Source: Gammaproteobacteria bacterium (GTDB lineage: Bacteria > Pseudomonadota > Gammaproteobacteria > Chromatiales > Chromatiaceae). Taken from it: 13,618 nucleotides of DNA. The notes beneath the pieces are model-generated. The model was not told where the DNA came from. It made no database searches and worked only from the letters and a program-made list of their open reading frames with translations. Below are positions 1 to 10,897 of the stretch, one piece after another. The stretch spans positions 1-13,618 of the forward strand of contig DAOUQU010000013.1 in assembly GCA_030625445.1 (NCBI GenBank), in the 5' to 3' direction. The position numbers were made by a program, and so were the translations under genes. Positions within the stretch are counted from its first letter, which is position 1. Every line of letters starts with the position of its first letter.

Positions 1-81
1 CTGTTATTCCTCTAATACTCTTTTGAGCACTCAAAATTTATACGATTATGAGTCAAATGTTCAGATTATTGACAAGAATCA

Positions 82-148
82 ACCACGAAGCACACGAAGA
101 CCACGTAGGATTTTAGCTTCTCTTCGTCTCCTTCGTGATCTTCGTGGT
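82..148. repeat. Imperfect palindromic repeat, CCACGAAG family
   Basis: Arms of about 28 bases (82-109 and 121-148) begin ACCACGAAG and end CTTCGTGGT. They pair with about seven mismatches around an 11-base centre. Similar CACGAAG-rich palindromes are, from memory, scattered between genes in many bacteria. This copy lies about 30 bases beyond the alaC stop codon and could form a hairpin in its transcript, but it has no T-tract typical of an intrinsic terminator. Nothing else is evident in bases 1-178. Confidence 0.6.
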
Positions 149-178
149 GAAATTCAGTTATGTAGGGCTTAGGAAAAT

Positions 179-1381
179 CTACACATTCACGCCATCTTTA
201 CGAAACATTTCACGGATGCCGCGTATCGCCTGGCGGGTTCTCTGTTCATTTTCGATCAGGCTGAAGCGCACATGATCATCACCATGCTGCCCAAAACCTA
301 TTCCCGGAGAGACCGCCACCCGGGCATCACTGATCAGCTTCTTGCAAAAATCGAGTGATCCCATATGCTGGTACTGCTGTGGAATTTTCGCCCATACAAA
401 CATGGTTGCCTTCGGTTTTTGAACCTCCCAGCCAACAGCATTCAATCCGTCACACAGTACGTCCCGGCGGCACTGATACATGTTGCGGATCTCCTCAACA
501 CAATCCTGCGGACCCTCAAGCGCAGCAATTGCAGCGACCTGAATTGGCGTGAAAGTGCCGTAGTCGAGATAGGATTTAATCTGCGCCAATGCGCCGACCA
601 GCGTCTTGTTGCCGCACATAAAGCCGACGCGCCAGCCAGGCATATTATAACTCTTGGACAGGGAGAAAAATTCCACCGCAATCTCATCGGCCCCGGGCAC
701 TTGAAGAATGGATGGCGCCTTGTAACCGTCGAACACGATGTCGGCATAGGCGATATCATGAACTACCCAGATATTATGCTCTTTGGCAATCTCGATCACG
801 CGTTCAAAAAAATCAAGCTCAACACAATGGGTTGTCGGATTTCCGGGGAAGTTGATAACCAGCATTTTCGGCATAGGCCAGGATTCGACAATCGCATTCT
901 TCAACTCTTCGAAGAAGTCTACGTCCGGCGTCATCGGAACATGGCGCACATCCGCTCCGGAAATGACAAACCCCCAGGGATGAATTGGATAGGCGGGATT
1001 GGGGACCAGCACGGAGTCACCCGGCCCCATACATGCCAGCGCCAGATGAGCCAATCCCTCCTTGGAGCCGATGGTGACAATCGCCTGGGTTTCCGGATCG
1101 AGATCTACGTCAAAGCGATCCTTATACCAGTTGCAGATAGCGCGCCGCAGTCGCGGTATCCCTTTGGATTGGGAATAGCGATGCGTATCCTTACGATTCG
1201 CCGCTTCCGTCAACTTGTCGACGATATGCTGGGGAGTCGGCTGATCAGGATTCCCCATGCCGAAATCGATGATGTCCTCACCCCGCGCACGCGCTTCCGC
1301 CTTCAGTGCATTTACGATTGCAAACACATAAGGCGGAAGCCGCTTGATACGGCGAAACTCTCCCATTTCAGGTGTAGACAC
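179..1381 (-). CDS. alaC: Alanine-synthesising class I/II aminotransferase (AlaC type)
   Basis: A PLP-dependent fold-type I aminotransferase expected to make alanine from pyruvate with glutamate as amino donor, in the cytoplasm. The protein is close to E. coli AlaC along its whole length: RIKRLPPYVF near the start, DFGMGNPD (about residues 39-46), VTIGSKEGLAHL (102-113), and FFSLSKSYNMPGWRVGF, where Lys243 should bind PLP and Arg251 lies in the SxSKxxxxxGxRxG signature. The frame is open upstream to 1447, but the start chosen is GTG at 1381, because AAGAGG (1388-1393, read on the minus strand) lies 6 bases before it. An ATG at 1366 is the alternative. The GTG start gives 400 residues, close to E. 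coli AlaC. It is transcribed divergently from the Mth938-like gene. The family is certain; the exact amino-acid substrate is inferred from similarity. Confidence 0.92.
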   Translation of the reverse strand: MSTPEMGEFRRIKRLPPYVFAIVNALKAEARARGEDIIDFGMGNPDQPTPQHIVDKLTEAANRKDTHRYSQSKGIPRLRRAICNWYKDRFDVDLDPETQAIVTIGSKEGLAHLALACMGPGDSVLVPNPAYPIHPWGFVISGADVRHVPMTPDVDFFEELKNAIVESWPMPKMLVINFPGNPTTHCVELDFFERVIEIAKEHNIWVVHDIAYADIVFDGYKAPSILQVPGADEIAVEFFSLSKSYNMPGWRVGFMCGNKTLVGALAQIKSYLDYGTFTPIQVAAIAALEGPQDCVEEIRNMYQCRRDVLCDGLNAVGWEVQKPKATMFVWAKIPQQYQHMGSLDFCKKLISDARVAVSPGIGFGQHGDDHVRFSLIENEQRTRQAIRGIREMFRKDGVNV

Positions 1382-1392
1382 GCAAAACCTCT

Positions 1393-1401
1393 TGATATAA
1401 T
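1393..1401 (+). promoter_or_regulatory. Extended -10 promoter for the Mth938-like gene
   Basis: TGATATAAT matches the extended -10 form TGnTATAAT exactly. No good -35 is visible, as is common for extended -10 promoters. Transcription would begin near 1408, leaving a leader of about 67 bases before the ATG at 1475. The same bases overlap the alaC translation-start region on the other strand. The leader contains the short tandem repeat GTACCCGAGTACCCG (1422-1436). Confidence 0.4.
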
Positions 1402-1474
1402 CGGCGTGAAAAGATGACAAAGTACCCGAGTACCCGGGAAAATTCAATCACGTTAGGCTAAATATTGGCTATCC

Positions 1475-1837
1475 ATGAAATTTAACTTTATACAAAGCGG
1501 CGGATTCACTATCGACAGCTATCAGCCTGGAGAGATTCAGGTCAACGGTCAGCTATATCAGCACAGTGTTATCGTCGCTCCCAAAAGCTGCTTACCCTGG
1601 CAAATCGAGCACATCGAAGAGTTGCAATCCGAACATCTCAGACTCATCGCTGAAAAAAAACCGGATATCCTGTTACTGGGAACAGGAGAGAGACAGATAT
1701 TTCCACCAATGCAGCACTATGCCGAGTTGATCTCCCTCGGTATTGGCGTTGAAATCATGCACTCTGCCGCTGCCGCAAGAACCTATAACCTGCTGCTGGA
1801 TGAAGAGCGGAATGTCATCGCAGCAATAATCGTCTAG
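1475..1837 (+). CDS. Mth938-like domain protein (DUF498 family)
   Basis: A 120-residue single-domain protein of the Mth938/Xcc1710 group (DUF498), whose eukaryotic relative NDUFAF3 helps assemble respiratory complex I. The bacterial role is not established. Family features visible are the opening with GGFTIDSY (residues 9-16), the LLLGTGERQIFPP stretch (residues 66-78), and the GIGVEIMHSAAAARTYNLL segment followed by DEER near the C-terminus. There is no signal peptide or membrane segment, so it should be cytoplasmic. No clear Shine-Dalgarno sequence precedes the ATG. The gene stands alone, divergent from alaC, and is followed by a palindrome and then the phosphoribulokinase promoter. The family call is firm; no function is claimed. 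Confidence 0.85.
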   Translation: MKFNFIQSGGFTIDSYQPGEIQVNGQLYQHSVIVAPKSCLPWQIEHIEELQSEHLRLIAEKKPDILLLGTGERQIFPPMQHYAELISLGIGVEIMHSAAAARTYNLLLDEERNVIAAIIV

Positions 1838-1879
1838 CCTGCGCCTCAGACTGACTAAGCATGGAAATAATCCTTGTTT

Positions 1880-1938
1880 CTCGCCAAGACGCAAGGACCG
1901 CAAAGGGCTTTTCTTTGCGAGCTTAGCGTCTTGGCGAG
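1880..1938. repeat. Palindromic repeat, CTCGCCAAGACGC type
   Basis: Two 26-base arms (1880-1905 and 1913-1938) pair at 22 of 26 positions around a 7-base centre. The outer 13 bases, CTCGCCAAGACGC, match perfectly. I recall this motif as a widely dispersed bacterial intergenic repeat. It follows the Mth938-like gene and would form a long hairpin in RNA, so it may limit read-through toward the phosphoribulokinase gene. A related half-element is at 3094-3120. Confidence 0.65.
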
Positions 1939-2018
1939 AGTCACTATTGATTTTGACTCATTTGCAAAGAAGTTGGTCACTGTCACTCAAGGATTCCAGG
2001 AGTCCGTCTCTTTGACTG

Positions 2019-2027
2019 TGGTATAAT
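2019..2027 (+). promoter_or_regulatory. Extended -10 promoter for phosphoribulokinase
   Basis: TGGTATAAT fits TGnTATAAT exactly, about 85 bases before the ATG at 2111. No convincing -35 lies 16-18 bases upstream. Transcription would start near 2033-2035, so the 2045-2070 hairpin would fall inside the leader. No CbbR-type site could be recognised with confidence. Confidence 0.5.
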
Positions 2028-2044
2028 CCATCGCTTGAGAGCGC

Positions 2045-2070
2045 ATTGGAAAGCACGGCTGTTTTCCAAT
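2045..2070 (+). promoter_or_regulatory. Hairpin in the phosphoribulokinase leader
   Basis: ATTGGAAA (2045-2052) pairs perfectly with TTTCCAAT (2063-2070) around a 10-base loop. It lies between the extended -10 promoter and the ribosome binding site AGAAGAGGA (2095-2103), so it would be the first structure in the mRNA. It could be an mRNA-stabilising 5' stem or a protein-binding palindrome. The function is unknown. Confidence 0.4.
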
Positions 2071-2110
2071 TTACTCTCCATTTTTATCCGTTTCAGAAGA
2101 GGATTTACCT

Positions 2111-2983
2111 ATGTCTAAGAAGCACCCCGTTGTTGCAGTGACCGGATCTTCAGGTGCCGGCACTACCACCGTCAAACGCGCTTTCGAACATATTTTTGAG
2201 CGTGAAAATATTAAGCCCGCTGTTGTCGAAGGCGACAGTTTCCACCGCTATGACCGCGCAGAAATGAAGGTAAAGATGGATGAGCTTCATCTCAGCCATT
2301 TTGGTCCCGAGGCCAATCGCTTCGACAAGATCGAAGAGCTTTTCAAGGTTTATGGCAAAACCGGCAGTGGCAACAAGCGCTACTATCTTCACAGCGTCGA
2401 AGAGGCCGCCGAGCACAATGAGCGCCTTGGCATCGATAAAAACCCCGGAGAATTCACACCCTGGGAAGAGATTCCTGCCGGCACAGACCTGCTTTTTTAT
2501 GAAGGCCTGCATGGGCTCGTCAAGACGGATGAACACGATCCTTCAAAACATGTTGACCTGGGTATTGGCGTTGTACCTATCGTCAATCTCGAGTGGATTC
2601 AGAAAATTCACCGTGATGCCGCCGAGCGTGGTTACTCTGCGGAGGCAACTGTCGATACCATCCTGCGTCGTATGCCGGATTACATCAATCACATCACCCC
2701 GCAATTCTCACGCACTGACATCAACTTCCAGCGTGTGCCGACTGTAGATACATCACACCCTTTTATCACGCGTGACATTCCGACTCCTGATGAGAGTTTC
2801 GTGGTCATCCGCTTTGCTGATCCACAGAAATTCAATATCCATTTCCCCTCACTGCTCGCCATGATCTCTGATTCATTCATGTCGCGCCGCAACTCGATCG
2901 TTGTTCCAGGTGGAAAGATGGGCTTCGCCATGGAGATCATACTGGCTCCGGTCATTGAGCACATGATGGATAACGCACATTAA
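2111..2983 (+). CDS. prkB: Phosphoribulokinase, proteobacterial type
   Basis: Phosphorylates ribulose 5-phosphate with ATP to ribulose 1,5-bisphosphate, the CO2 acceptor of RuBisCO in the Calvin cycle; cytoplasmic. The 290-residue length is typical of the bacterial octameric class. The P-loop GSSGAGTT is at residues 12-19. Residues known to matter in the Rhodobacter sphaeroides enzyme occur at the same numbers here: Asp42, His45, Arg49, Glu131, Lys165, Arg168, Asp169 and Arg173, so the enzyme should be active. AGAAGAGGA ends 7 bases before the ATG. The gene is monocistronic, with its own promoter and a strong terminator, and no RuBisCO gene is in view. The symbol prkB is used for this class, also called cbbP. 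Some gammaproteobacteria, including E. coli, carry such a kinase without RuBisCO, so autotrophy is likely but not proved by this gene alone. Confidence 0.94.
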   Translation: MSKKHPVVAVTGSSGAGTTTVKRAFEHIFERENIKPAVVEGDSFHRYDRAEMKVKMDELHLSHFGPEANRFDKIEELFKVYGKTGSGNKRYYLHSVEEAAEHNERLGIDKNPGEFTPWEEIPAGTDLLFYEGLHGLVKTDEHDPSKHVDLGIGVVPIVNLEWIQKIHRDAAERGYSAEATVDTILRRMPDYINHITPQFSRTDINFQRVPTVDTSHPFITRDIPTPDESFVVIRFADPQKFNIHFPSLLAMISDSFMSRRNSIVVPGGKMGFAMEIILAPVIEHMMDNAH

Positions 2984-3004
2984 GCGCTGCTGACATCCAC
3001 ATAG

Positions 3005-3033
3005 AAAAAGGCGGCTGTAATGCCGCCTTTTTT
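3005..3033 (+). terminator. Rho-independent terminator of phosphoribulokinase
   Basis: The stem AAAAAGGCGGC / GCCGCCTTTTT closes on the 6-base loop TGTAAT and runs into a T-tract, starting about 20 bases after the stop codon. The A-rich 5' side means it could also work on the minus strand for transcripts leaving dxs. Confidence 0.9.
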
Positions 3034-3093
3034 CGTGATGATGTCCAGTGAGACCAAGTCTCAAATTGACGAGACATGAAAGAAATTATTTTC

Positions 3094-3120
3094 TCTCGCC
3101 AAGCCGCTAAGAGCGCAAAG
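3094..3120. repeat. Half-copy of the CTCGCCAAG palindromic repeat
   Basis: TCTCGCCAAGCCGCTAAGAG and the following GCAAAG resemble the left arm of the palindrome at 1880-1938, but no matching right arm follows. It looks like a decayed or partial copy. Confidence 0.4.
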
Positions 3121-3177
3121 ATTTCATCGTCTTCATGTTCCTGCGTTGGAATGCAGACCTGGCTCTAGGATAACTTC

Positions 3178-3294
3178 GTATGCAGTAACTTCTCAATAAC
3201 CCCGTGCATGGCGACAATTCATAGGATGCGCCTCGTGCCTCGGCACATCCTATACAATATGAACATACGGGGTTATTGAGAAATTACCGTATGC
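3178..3294. repeat. Inverted repeat enclosing a second hairpin (MITE-like)
   Basis: The outer arms 3178-3205 and 3267-3294 are 28 bases long and pair at 24 positions. All four mismatches are transitions, and the inner core TTCTCAATAACCCCGT pairs perfectly. Between them, 3222-3250 forms another stem, AGGATG(C)GCC with GGC(A)CATCCT around a 9-base loop; this GGATGCGCC-type hairpin is familiar as a dispersed gammaproteobacterial repeat. No ORF and no clear flanking duplication is visible. It may be a small non-autonomous mobile element, or one palindromic repeat inserted into another. Confidence 0.6.
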
Positions 3295-3295
3295 A

Positions 3296-3317
3296 TTCCC
3301 ACCGAGGACGGTGGGAA
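3296..3317. repeat. Perfect hairpin TTCCCACCG/CGGTGGGAA
   Basis: A perfect 9-bp stem with the tetraloop AGGA, immediately after the 3178-3294 inverted repeat. Hairpins of the form TTCCCAC...GTGGGAA are, from memory, common intergenic repeats in related bacteria. It belongs to the cluster of palindromes between the convergent phosphoribulokinase and dxs genes. Confidence 0.5.
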
Positions 3318-3338
3318 CGAGATACTTTCAGAAAATCG

Positions 3339-3354
3339 CGGTCAGATGACCGCT
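3339..3354 (-). terminator. Hairpin beyond dxs, possible terminator
   Basis: GCGGTCA/TGACCGC is a perfect 7-bp stem with a 2-base centre, 14 bases beyond the dxs stop codon. Read on the minus strand it is followed by GATTTTCT, a short T-rich run, so it may end dxs transcription. The tract is weaker than in a textbook terminator, and the sequence may instead be another dispersed palindromic repeat. Confidence 0.4.
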
Positions 3355-3367
3355 CCCACAAAAATAT

Positions 3368-5245
3368 CTACTCCTGCTTACCCATCGCCGCTCTGATCTG
3401 CCGTTCGATGCCCTGCATATCGAGTCCTGCTTCCTGCAACTGCTGCTGCTGTGTCGCCTGCTCGATGAATCGGTCGGGTAATCCCAACTGCAGCAATCTG
3501 TGGTCGACTCCTGCATGGTTGAGGTATTCAGCAACTGCAGAGCCCGCCCCGCCCTGCACCATGTTCTCCTCGATAGAGACCAGCAGCTGGTGCGATGATG
3601 CCAGTTCCTTGACCAGCGCCTCATCCAGCGGCTTGATGAAGCGCATATTGGCAACGGTTGCATTGAGCGTCTGCGCCACCTGCTGCGCCACAGCCACCAT
3701 GCTTCCGAATGCCAGAATAGCGACCTGTTCCCCCCGGCGCACCACCTCGCCCTGACCAAGCGGCAGGGTTTCCAATGCTTCAGCCTCAATCGCGCCCGGA
3801 CCGCTGCCGCGGGGATAGCGAACCAGCGCCGGCCCCGCATATTCATAGGCGCTCTGCAGCATGCGGCGGCACTCGGCCTCATCCGCAGGAGCCATGACAA
3901 CCAGGTTCGGCACTGTTCTGCAGAAACTCAGGTCGAAAACACCGGCATGCGTCGCGCCATCGGCGCCGACTTCTCCCGCCCGGTCAACAGCAAATGTGAC
4001 ATCCAGATTCTGCAGCGCAATATCATGGATCAGTTGATCATAGGCGCGTTGCAGAAAGGTTGAATAGATGGCAACAACGGGTTTCAAACCTTCACAGGCC
4101 ATGCCTGCGGCAAATGTCAGCGCATGTTGCTCCGCAATACCGACGTCGTGATAACGCTGTGGAAACTCTTCGGCAAAGGCCACCAGACCGGAACCCTCGC
4201 ACATTGCCGGAGTCACAGCATGCAGGCGTTCATCGTTGCGTGCAGCAGCACAGATCCAGTCGCTGAATACACCTGTATAACTCTTGCCACCGGTACTTTT
4301 TTCAAGCTTTCCTGTAATCGGATTAAATGGCGTTACGCCATGAAATGTGACCGGCTTCTCTTCGGCATGCTCATAGCCTTTCCCCTTTTGGGTGACAACA
4401 TGCAAAAAACGGGGTCCGTTCATTTTCCGCATATTGGAGAGCGTATCCATCAGCATCGGCAAATCGTGTCCATCAACAGGACCGATATAGTTGAAGCCAA
4501 GCTCTTCCCAAAGCGTCCCGGGAAGCATCATGCCTTTCATGTGCTCTTCCCAGCGATCGGCAAAATCACGCAGATTGGGAGTACGTTGCAGCACAGAGCG
4601 CCCCTTGTTTCTCACATTGTTGTAGAAACGGCTTGAGAGCACGCGCGTGAGATAGGTGCTGACGGCGCCAACAGGGCGGGAAATCGACATGTCATTGTCA
4701 TTCAGAATCACCAGCAGATCGATATCGCTGATTGATCCGGCATGGTTCAATGCCTCGAATGACATGCCTCCGGTCAGGGCGCCGTCACCAATCACCGCGA
4801 TTGCATGATGATCATTCTGTGCCTGACGGGATGCAATCGCCATACCCAGCGCTGCGCTGATGGAAGTGCTCGAGTGGCCGGTTCCAAAAGTATCGTATGC
4901 AGACTCCCCACGACTCGGGAACCCGGAGAGACCGTCTTTGATACGCAGGCGATTCATCATGCTGCGTCTGCCGGTAAGGATTTTGTGCGGATAGGCCTGG
5001 TGTCCGACATCCCACACAATGCGGTCTTCGGGGGTCTGAAAAACTGCATGCAATGCAACTGTCAGTTCAACGACACCGAGCCCTGCAGCAAGATGCCCGC
5101 CGGTTCTGGAGATGCTGTGAATCAGAAATTGACGCAATTCATCACATAGCTGCACCAGCTGCTCACCATCAAGCTGGCGCAAGTCAGCCGGATCATCGAT
5201 GCTCTCCAGCAGGGTAAGCTCTTGTGGTTGCAATGAATCGTTCAC
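3368..5245 (-). CDS. dxs: 1-deoxy-D-xylulose-5-phosphate synthase
   Basis: Condenses pyruvate with glyceraldehyde 3-phosphate, using thiamine diphosphate, to give 1-deoxy-D-xylulose 5-phosphate. This is the first step of the MEP isoprenoid pathway and also feeds thiamine and pyridoxal synthesis. Visible motifs are GGHLAAGLGVVEL (residues 49-61), VGHQAYPHK (80-88), the diphosphate-binding motif GDGALTGG (153-160) to NDND (182-185), and AEQHALTFAAGMA with the expected catalytic Glu. A C-terminal transketolase domain follows. The frame is open to a TTG at 5272, but GTG at 5245 gives 625 residues and aligns the N-terminus with E. coli Dxs (620 residues). Neither start has a good Shine-Dalgarno, so the start is uncertain by 27 bases. 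It converges with phosphoribulokinase and diverges from nifJ. Confidence 0.95.
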   Translation of the reverse strand: MNDSLQPQELTLLESIDDPADLRQLDGEQLVQLCDELRQFLIHSISRTGGHLAAGLGVVELTVALHAVFQTPEDRIVWDVGHQAYPHKILTGRRSMMNRLRIKDGLSGFPSRGESAYDTFGTGHSSTSISAALGMAIASRQAQNDHHAIAVIGDGALTGGMSFEALNHAGSISDIDLLVILNDNDMSISRPVGAVSTYLTRVLSSRFYNNVRNKGRSVLQRTPNLRDFADRWEEHMKGMMLPGTLWEELGFNYIGPVDGHDLPMLMDTLSNMRKMNGPRFLHVVTQKGKGYEHAEEKPVTFHGVTPFNPITGKLEKSTGGKSYTGVFSDWICAAARNDERLHAVTPAMCEGSGLVAFAEEFPQRYHDVGIAEQHALTFAAGMACEGLKPVVAIYSTFLQRAYDQLIHDIALQNLDVTFAVDRAGEVGADGATHAGVFDLSFCRTVPNLVVMAPADEAECRRMLQSAYEYAGPALVRYPRGSGPGAIEAEALETLPLGQGEVVRRGEQVAILAFGSMVAVAQQVAQTLNATVANMRFIKPLDEALVKELASSHQLLVSIEENMVQGGAGSAVAEYLNHAGVDHRLLQLGLPDRFIEQATQQQQLQEAGLDMQGIERQIRAAMGKQE

Positions 5246-5358
5246 TGATTTTATACGAATGTCTTGACACAAATTTTGGTTATTCTACCAGTTATCATCA
5301 TCCGGGGTTGCCGCTGAATTCTCCTCTTGAGGCAACAGAAAACAGATAAACACTTCCA

Positions 5359-5372
5359 TTGATTCAAATCAG
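5359..5372 (+). promoter_or_regulatory. FNR/ANR-like box upstream of nifJ
   Basis: TTGATTCAAATCAG matches the FNR consensus TTGAT-N4-ATCAA at 9 of 10 specified bases. It lies 90 bases before the nifJ start, in the nifJ-dxs spacer. Pyruvate:ferredoxin oxidoreductase is usually oxygen-sensitive, so induction at low oxygen by an FNR-family regulator would make sense. A weak -10 (AACAAT, 5388-5393) would put the box centre near -35 rather than the usual -41.5, so the exact promoter is uncertain. No regulator gene is in view. Confidence 0.4.
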
Positions 5373-5461
5373 AAAAATAACTGCATTAACAATAGCAGAA
5401 GCAGTAACTTTCGACTAACATCTCCACCATCTGCTTTCGCATAAAAAACGGACCGACCACC

Positions 5462-9057
<3,596 letters not shown>

Positions 9058-9058
<1 letters not shown>

Positions 9059-10044
9059 TGGATCTATCAACACAATATCTTGGACTGACACTGAAAAACC
9101 CGCTGGTACCGTCCGCCTCACCGCTGTCACGCAATCCTGACACTTCAAAACGCCTGGAGGACGCGGGTGCATCGGCTCTTGTCATGTACTCGCTGTTCGA
9201 AGAGGAGATTCGTGCCGAAGATGAGCTTTTCGATACTTTCCTGCACAACCAGGATATCGGACATGCTGAAGCCGACAGCTACCGCCCCTTCCCGGACCAG
9301 CATGGTTCAATCATCGACAGCTACCTGGCGCAGCTGGACCAACTCAAACAGTCGCTGGATATTCCTGTCATTGCAAGCCTCAACGGCGTTTCGGCTGGCG
9401 GCTGGGTCGATCACGCCCTCGAAATCCAGCAAACCGGCGCCGATGCGCTCGAACTCAACATCTACTATGTCGCCGCCGACATCGATGAGAGCGGCGCAGA
9501 GGTGGAGCAGCGTTATATCGATACCCTCAAGGCGGTCAAGTGCTGCCTCGAAATCCCGGTCATCGTCAAGATATCGCCCTACTTCAGTTCAGTCGCCAAT
9601 ATGGTCAGACGCCTTGAATCTGCAGGCGCCGACGGCGTGTCGCTGTTCAATCGTTTTTACCAGCCCGGTATCGACCTGGAGAGCCTCGACGTGACGCCAC
9701 AGCTGCACCTCTCCCATTCGGGGGAATCACTGCTGGCGATGCGCTGGATCGCCATGCTGCACAACAAGGTCGATCTGACCCTGGCCGCAACCGGCGGCAT
9801 CCATAACGCGGAGGACGCCATGCGGCTGCTGCTCGCCGGCGCGGATGTCACCCATCTGTGCGCCACCCTGCTGAAAAACTCCCCGGAATACCTGGGGACG
9901 ATTCTCGGAGAGATGCAGCAGTGGATGGAGGAGCATGAGTATGAATCCGTCGAACAGTTGAAAGGCTCAGTCAGCCAGCAGCATGCCGCAGATCCGGCGG
10001 CCTACGAGCGGGCAAATTATATTGAAGTGCTGAGAAGTATGTGA
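9058..10044 (+). CDS. Dihydroorotate-dehydrogenase-like FMN protein linked to NifJ
   Basis: A 328-residue TIM-barrel flavoprotein of the dihydroorotate dehydrogenase family, which I recall being annotated next to nifJ in other bacteria. Family features are NPLVPSASPLS (14-24), VIASLNGVSAGGW (104-116), VIVKISPYF (168-176) with a Lys expected near the flavin, and ATGGI before the phosphate-binding end of the barrel. In true class 1 enzymes the catalytic Cys or Ser sits in ELNxSCPN; here the segment reads ELNIYYVAAD (132-141), with Tyr137 in the Cys position. Pyrimidine synthesis is therefore unlikely, and the substrate is unknown. GGAGG (9046-9050) lies 7 bases before ATG 9058, and TGATG overlaps the nifJ stop, so the genes are translationally coupled. 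A GTG at 9055 is a less likely start. An electron-transfer or pyruvate-linked role with NifJ is inference. Confidence 0.85.
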
Positions 10045-10513
10045 GATCTGGCGGGCGTTTCTTTGTCAACTTGCCCGAGCCTGGCACCCACCGCGGTTTC
10101 TACACCAGCCAGCATGGCGATCGCTCCAACGTGGTAAGGAGTTGTCCAAAAATAACTTATCGATTCTGCTTCCCCTCTTCCACAGGGAGAGGGTTGGGGT
10201 GAGGGGATAAAGATTTGATAGTTACTTGTTCACCCCTGTGGCCACATTTTTGTTCGGCCGCATGTGGTGAATTTTCTCCTTGACCCGACATGACACCACC
10301 TCGGATGGTCTCTACTTGCTGCCGCCTGCTCTTGCCAACAAAAACCCGAAATCCTGGTACCGGGCTGACCACCCTTCTATAGTTCAGTTGGCCTTCGAAC
10401 CAGTTCCAAAACTTGATTCAGATCGAGGGATCAGTAGATGTTCCCTTGAGCAGTCAGGAAGCCCGTATTGCCTGATGAAGAGGTAGTTTTCCTTCATTGT
10501 GGGAAACAAAATT
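10045..10513. other. Non-coding spacer after the nifJ operon
   Basis: No supportable gene is visible in about 470 bases. It holds the CCCCTC/GAGGGG repeat at 10171-10206. The ORFs here are short, overlap one another and show no recognisable domain; one simply translates the repeat. A coding-like stretch around 10050-10134 (FFVNLPEPGTHRGFYTSQ) is open but too short to identify. No terminator with a T-tract was found directly after the dihydroorotate-dehydrogenase-like gene. Confidence 0.5.
10171..10206. repeat. Dispersed palindrome CCCCTC...GAGGGG
   Basis: The sequence from TCCCCTCTTCC through AGGGAGAGGGTT to GGGGTGAGGGG is the widespread bacterial intergenic repeat whose reverse translation reads SPHPNPLP. 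Its ends CCCCTC and GAGGGG are complementary. It marks the start of the non-coding zone between the nifJ operon and the cassette region. Confidence 0.65.
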
Positions 10514-10897
10514 TCAGGAACCCGGACTGTTAAAATATTGCTGCCAATGATCAGCAATTTCCACTCGACGGCAAATCCAGACTCGCTCATGAGAAAATAC
10601 ATATTCGAGGAAGCGCACAAGTGCATCAGCCCTTGCTGGATGGCCGGATATTCTGCTGTGGAGTCCGATGCTCATGAGTTTGGGATGTTGCTCACCTTCA
10701 GCCATCAGGAGATTAAAGGCCGCGCACAGGCTTTGATAAAATGCCTCACTGTTATCCATTCCCGACCCGGACAAATAGCGAAAATCATTATTCACCAGGC
10801 TACCGTGAATCACACGGCCCACCTGAACATCAGGTGGTAGAGAGATTATGGCGATATTTGCCTGGGGTTCATCTGCCGCGATAGCGGCTTCGTCCAA
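10514..10897 (-). pseudogene. C-terminal remnant of PuuE-type allantoinase
   Basis: About 127 residues on the minus strand resemble the last third of PuuE-type allantoinase, a polysaccharide-deacetylase-fold hydrolase that opens the allantoin ring. Recognisable segments are VIHGSLVNNDFRY, AFYQSLCAAFNLLMAEGEQ, PKLMSIGLHSRISGHPAR and the ending RFLEYVFSHERVWICRRVEIADHW. The intact family is about 300 residues, so the N-terminal catalytic two-thirds is missing; upstream in this frame are stop codons and the attC site at 10892-10982. The only in-frame start at the left boundary is a TTG inside attC. It is most likely a dead fragment cut off at a cassette boundary. The family assignment rests on remembered sequence patterns. 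Confidence 0.7.

Noticed and set aside
365..1417. A 350-codon open frame on the plus strand opposite alaC
   Set aside because: The alaC frame has full-length family similarity; this antisense frame shows no domain and is rich in Arg/His/Ile typical of a shadow frame.
3094..3120. The scattered palindromes as a CRISPR array
   Set aside because: There are no regularly spaced identical repeats with spacers; the units differ in sequence and are far apart.
5264..5292. TTGACA as a -35 for nifJ
   Set aside because: No -10-like hexamer lies 16-18 bases downstream, and the site falls at the dxs start region.
10050..10134. Coding-like stretch (FFVNLPEPGTHRGFYTSQ) after the nifJ operon
   Set aside because: It is open for only about 30 codons, has no start, and I cannot match it to any family; possibly a gene scrap but not supportable.
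10157..10372. 71-codon minus-strand ORF ending in SPHPNPLP
   Set aside because: Its end is the translation of a dispersed intergenic repeat and the rest has no recognisable features.
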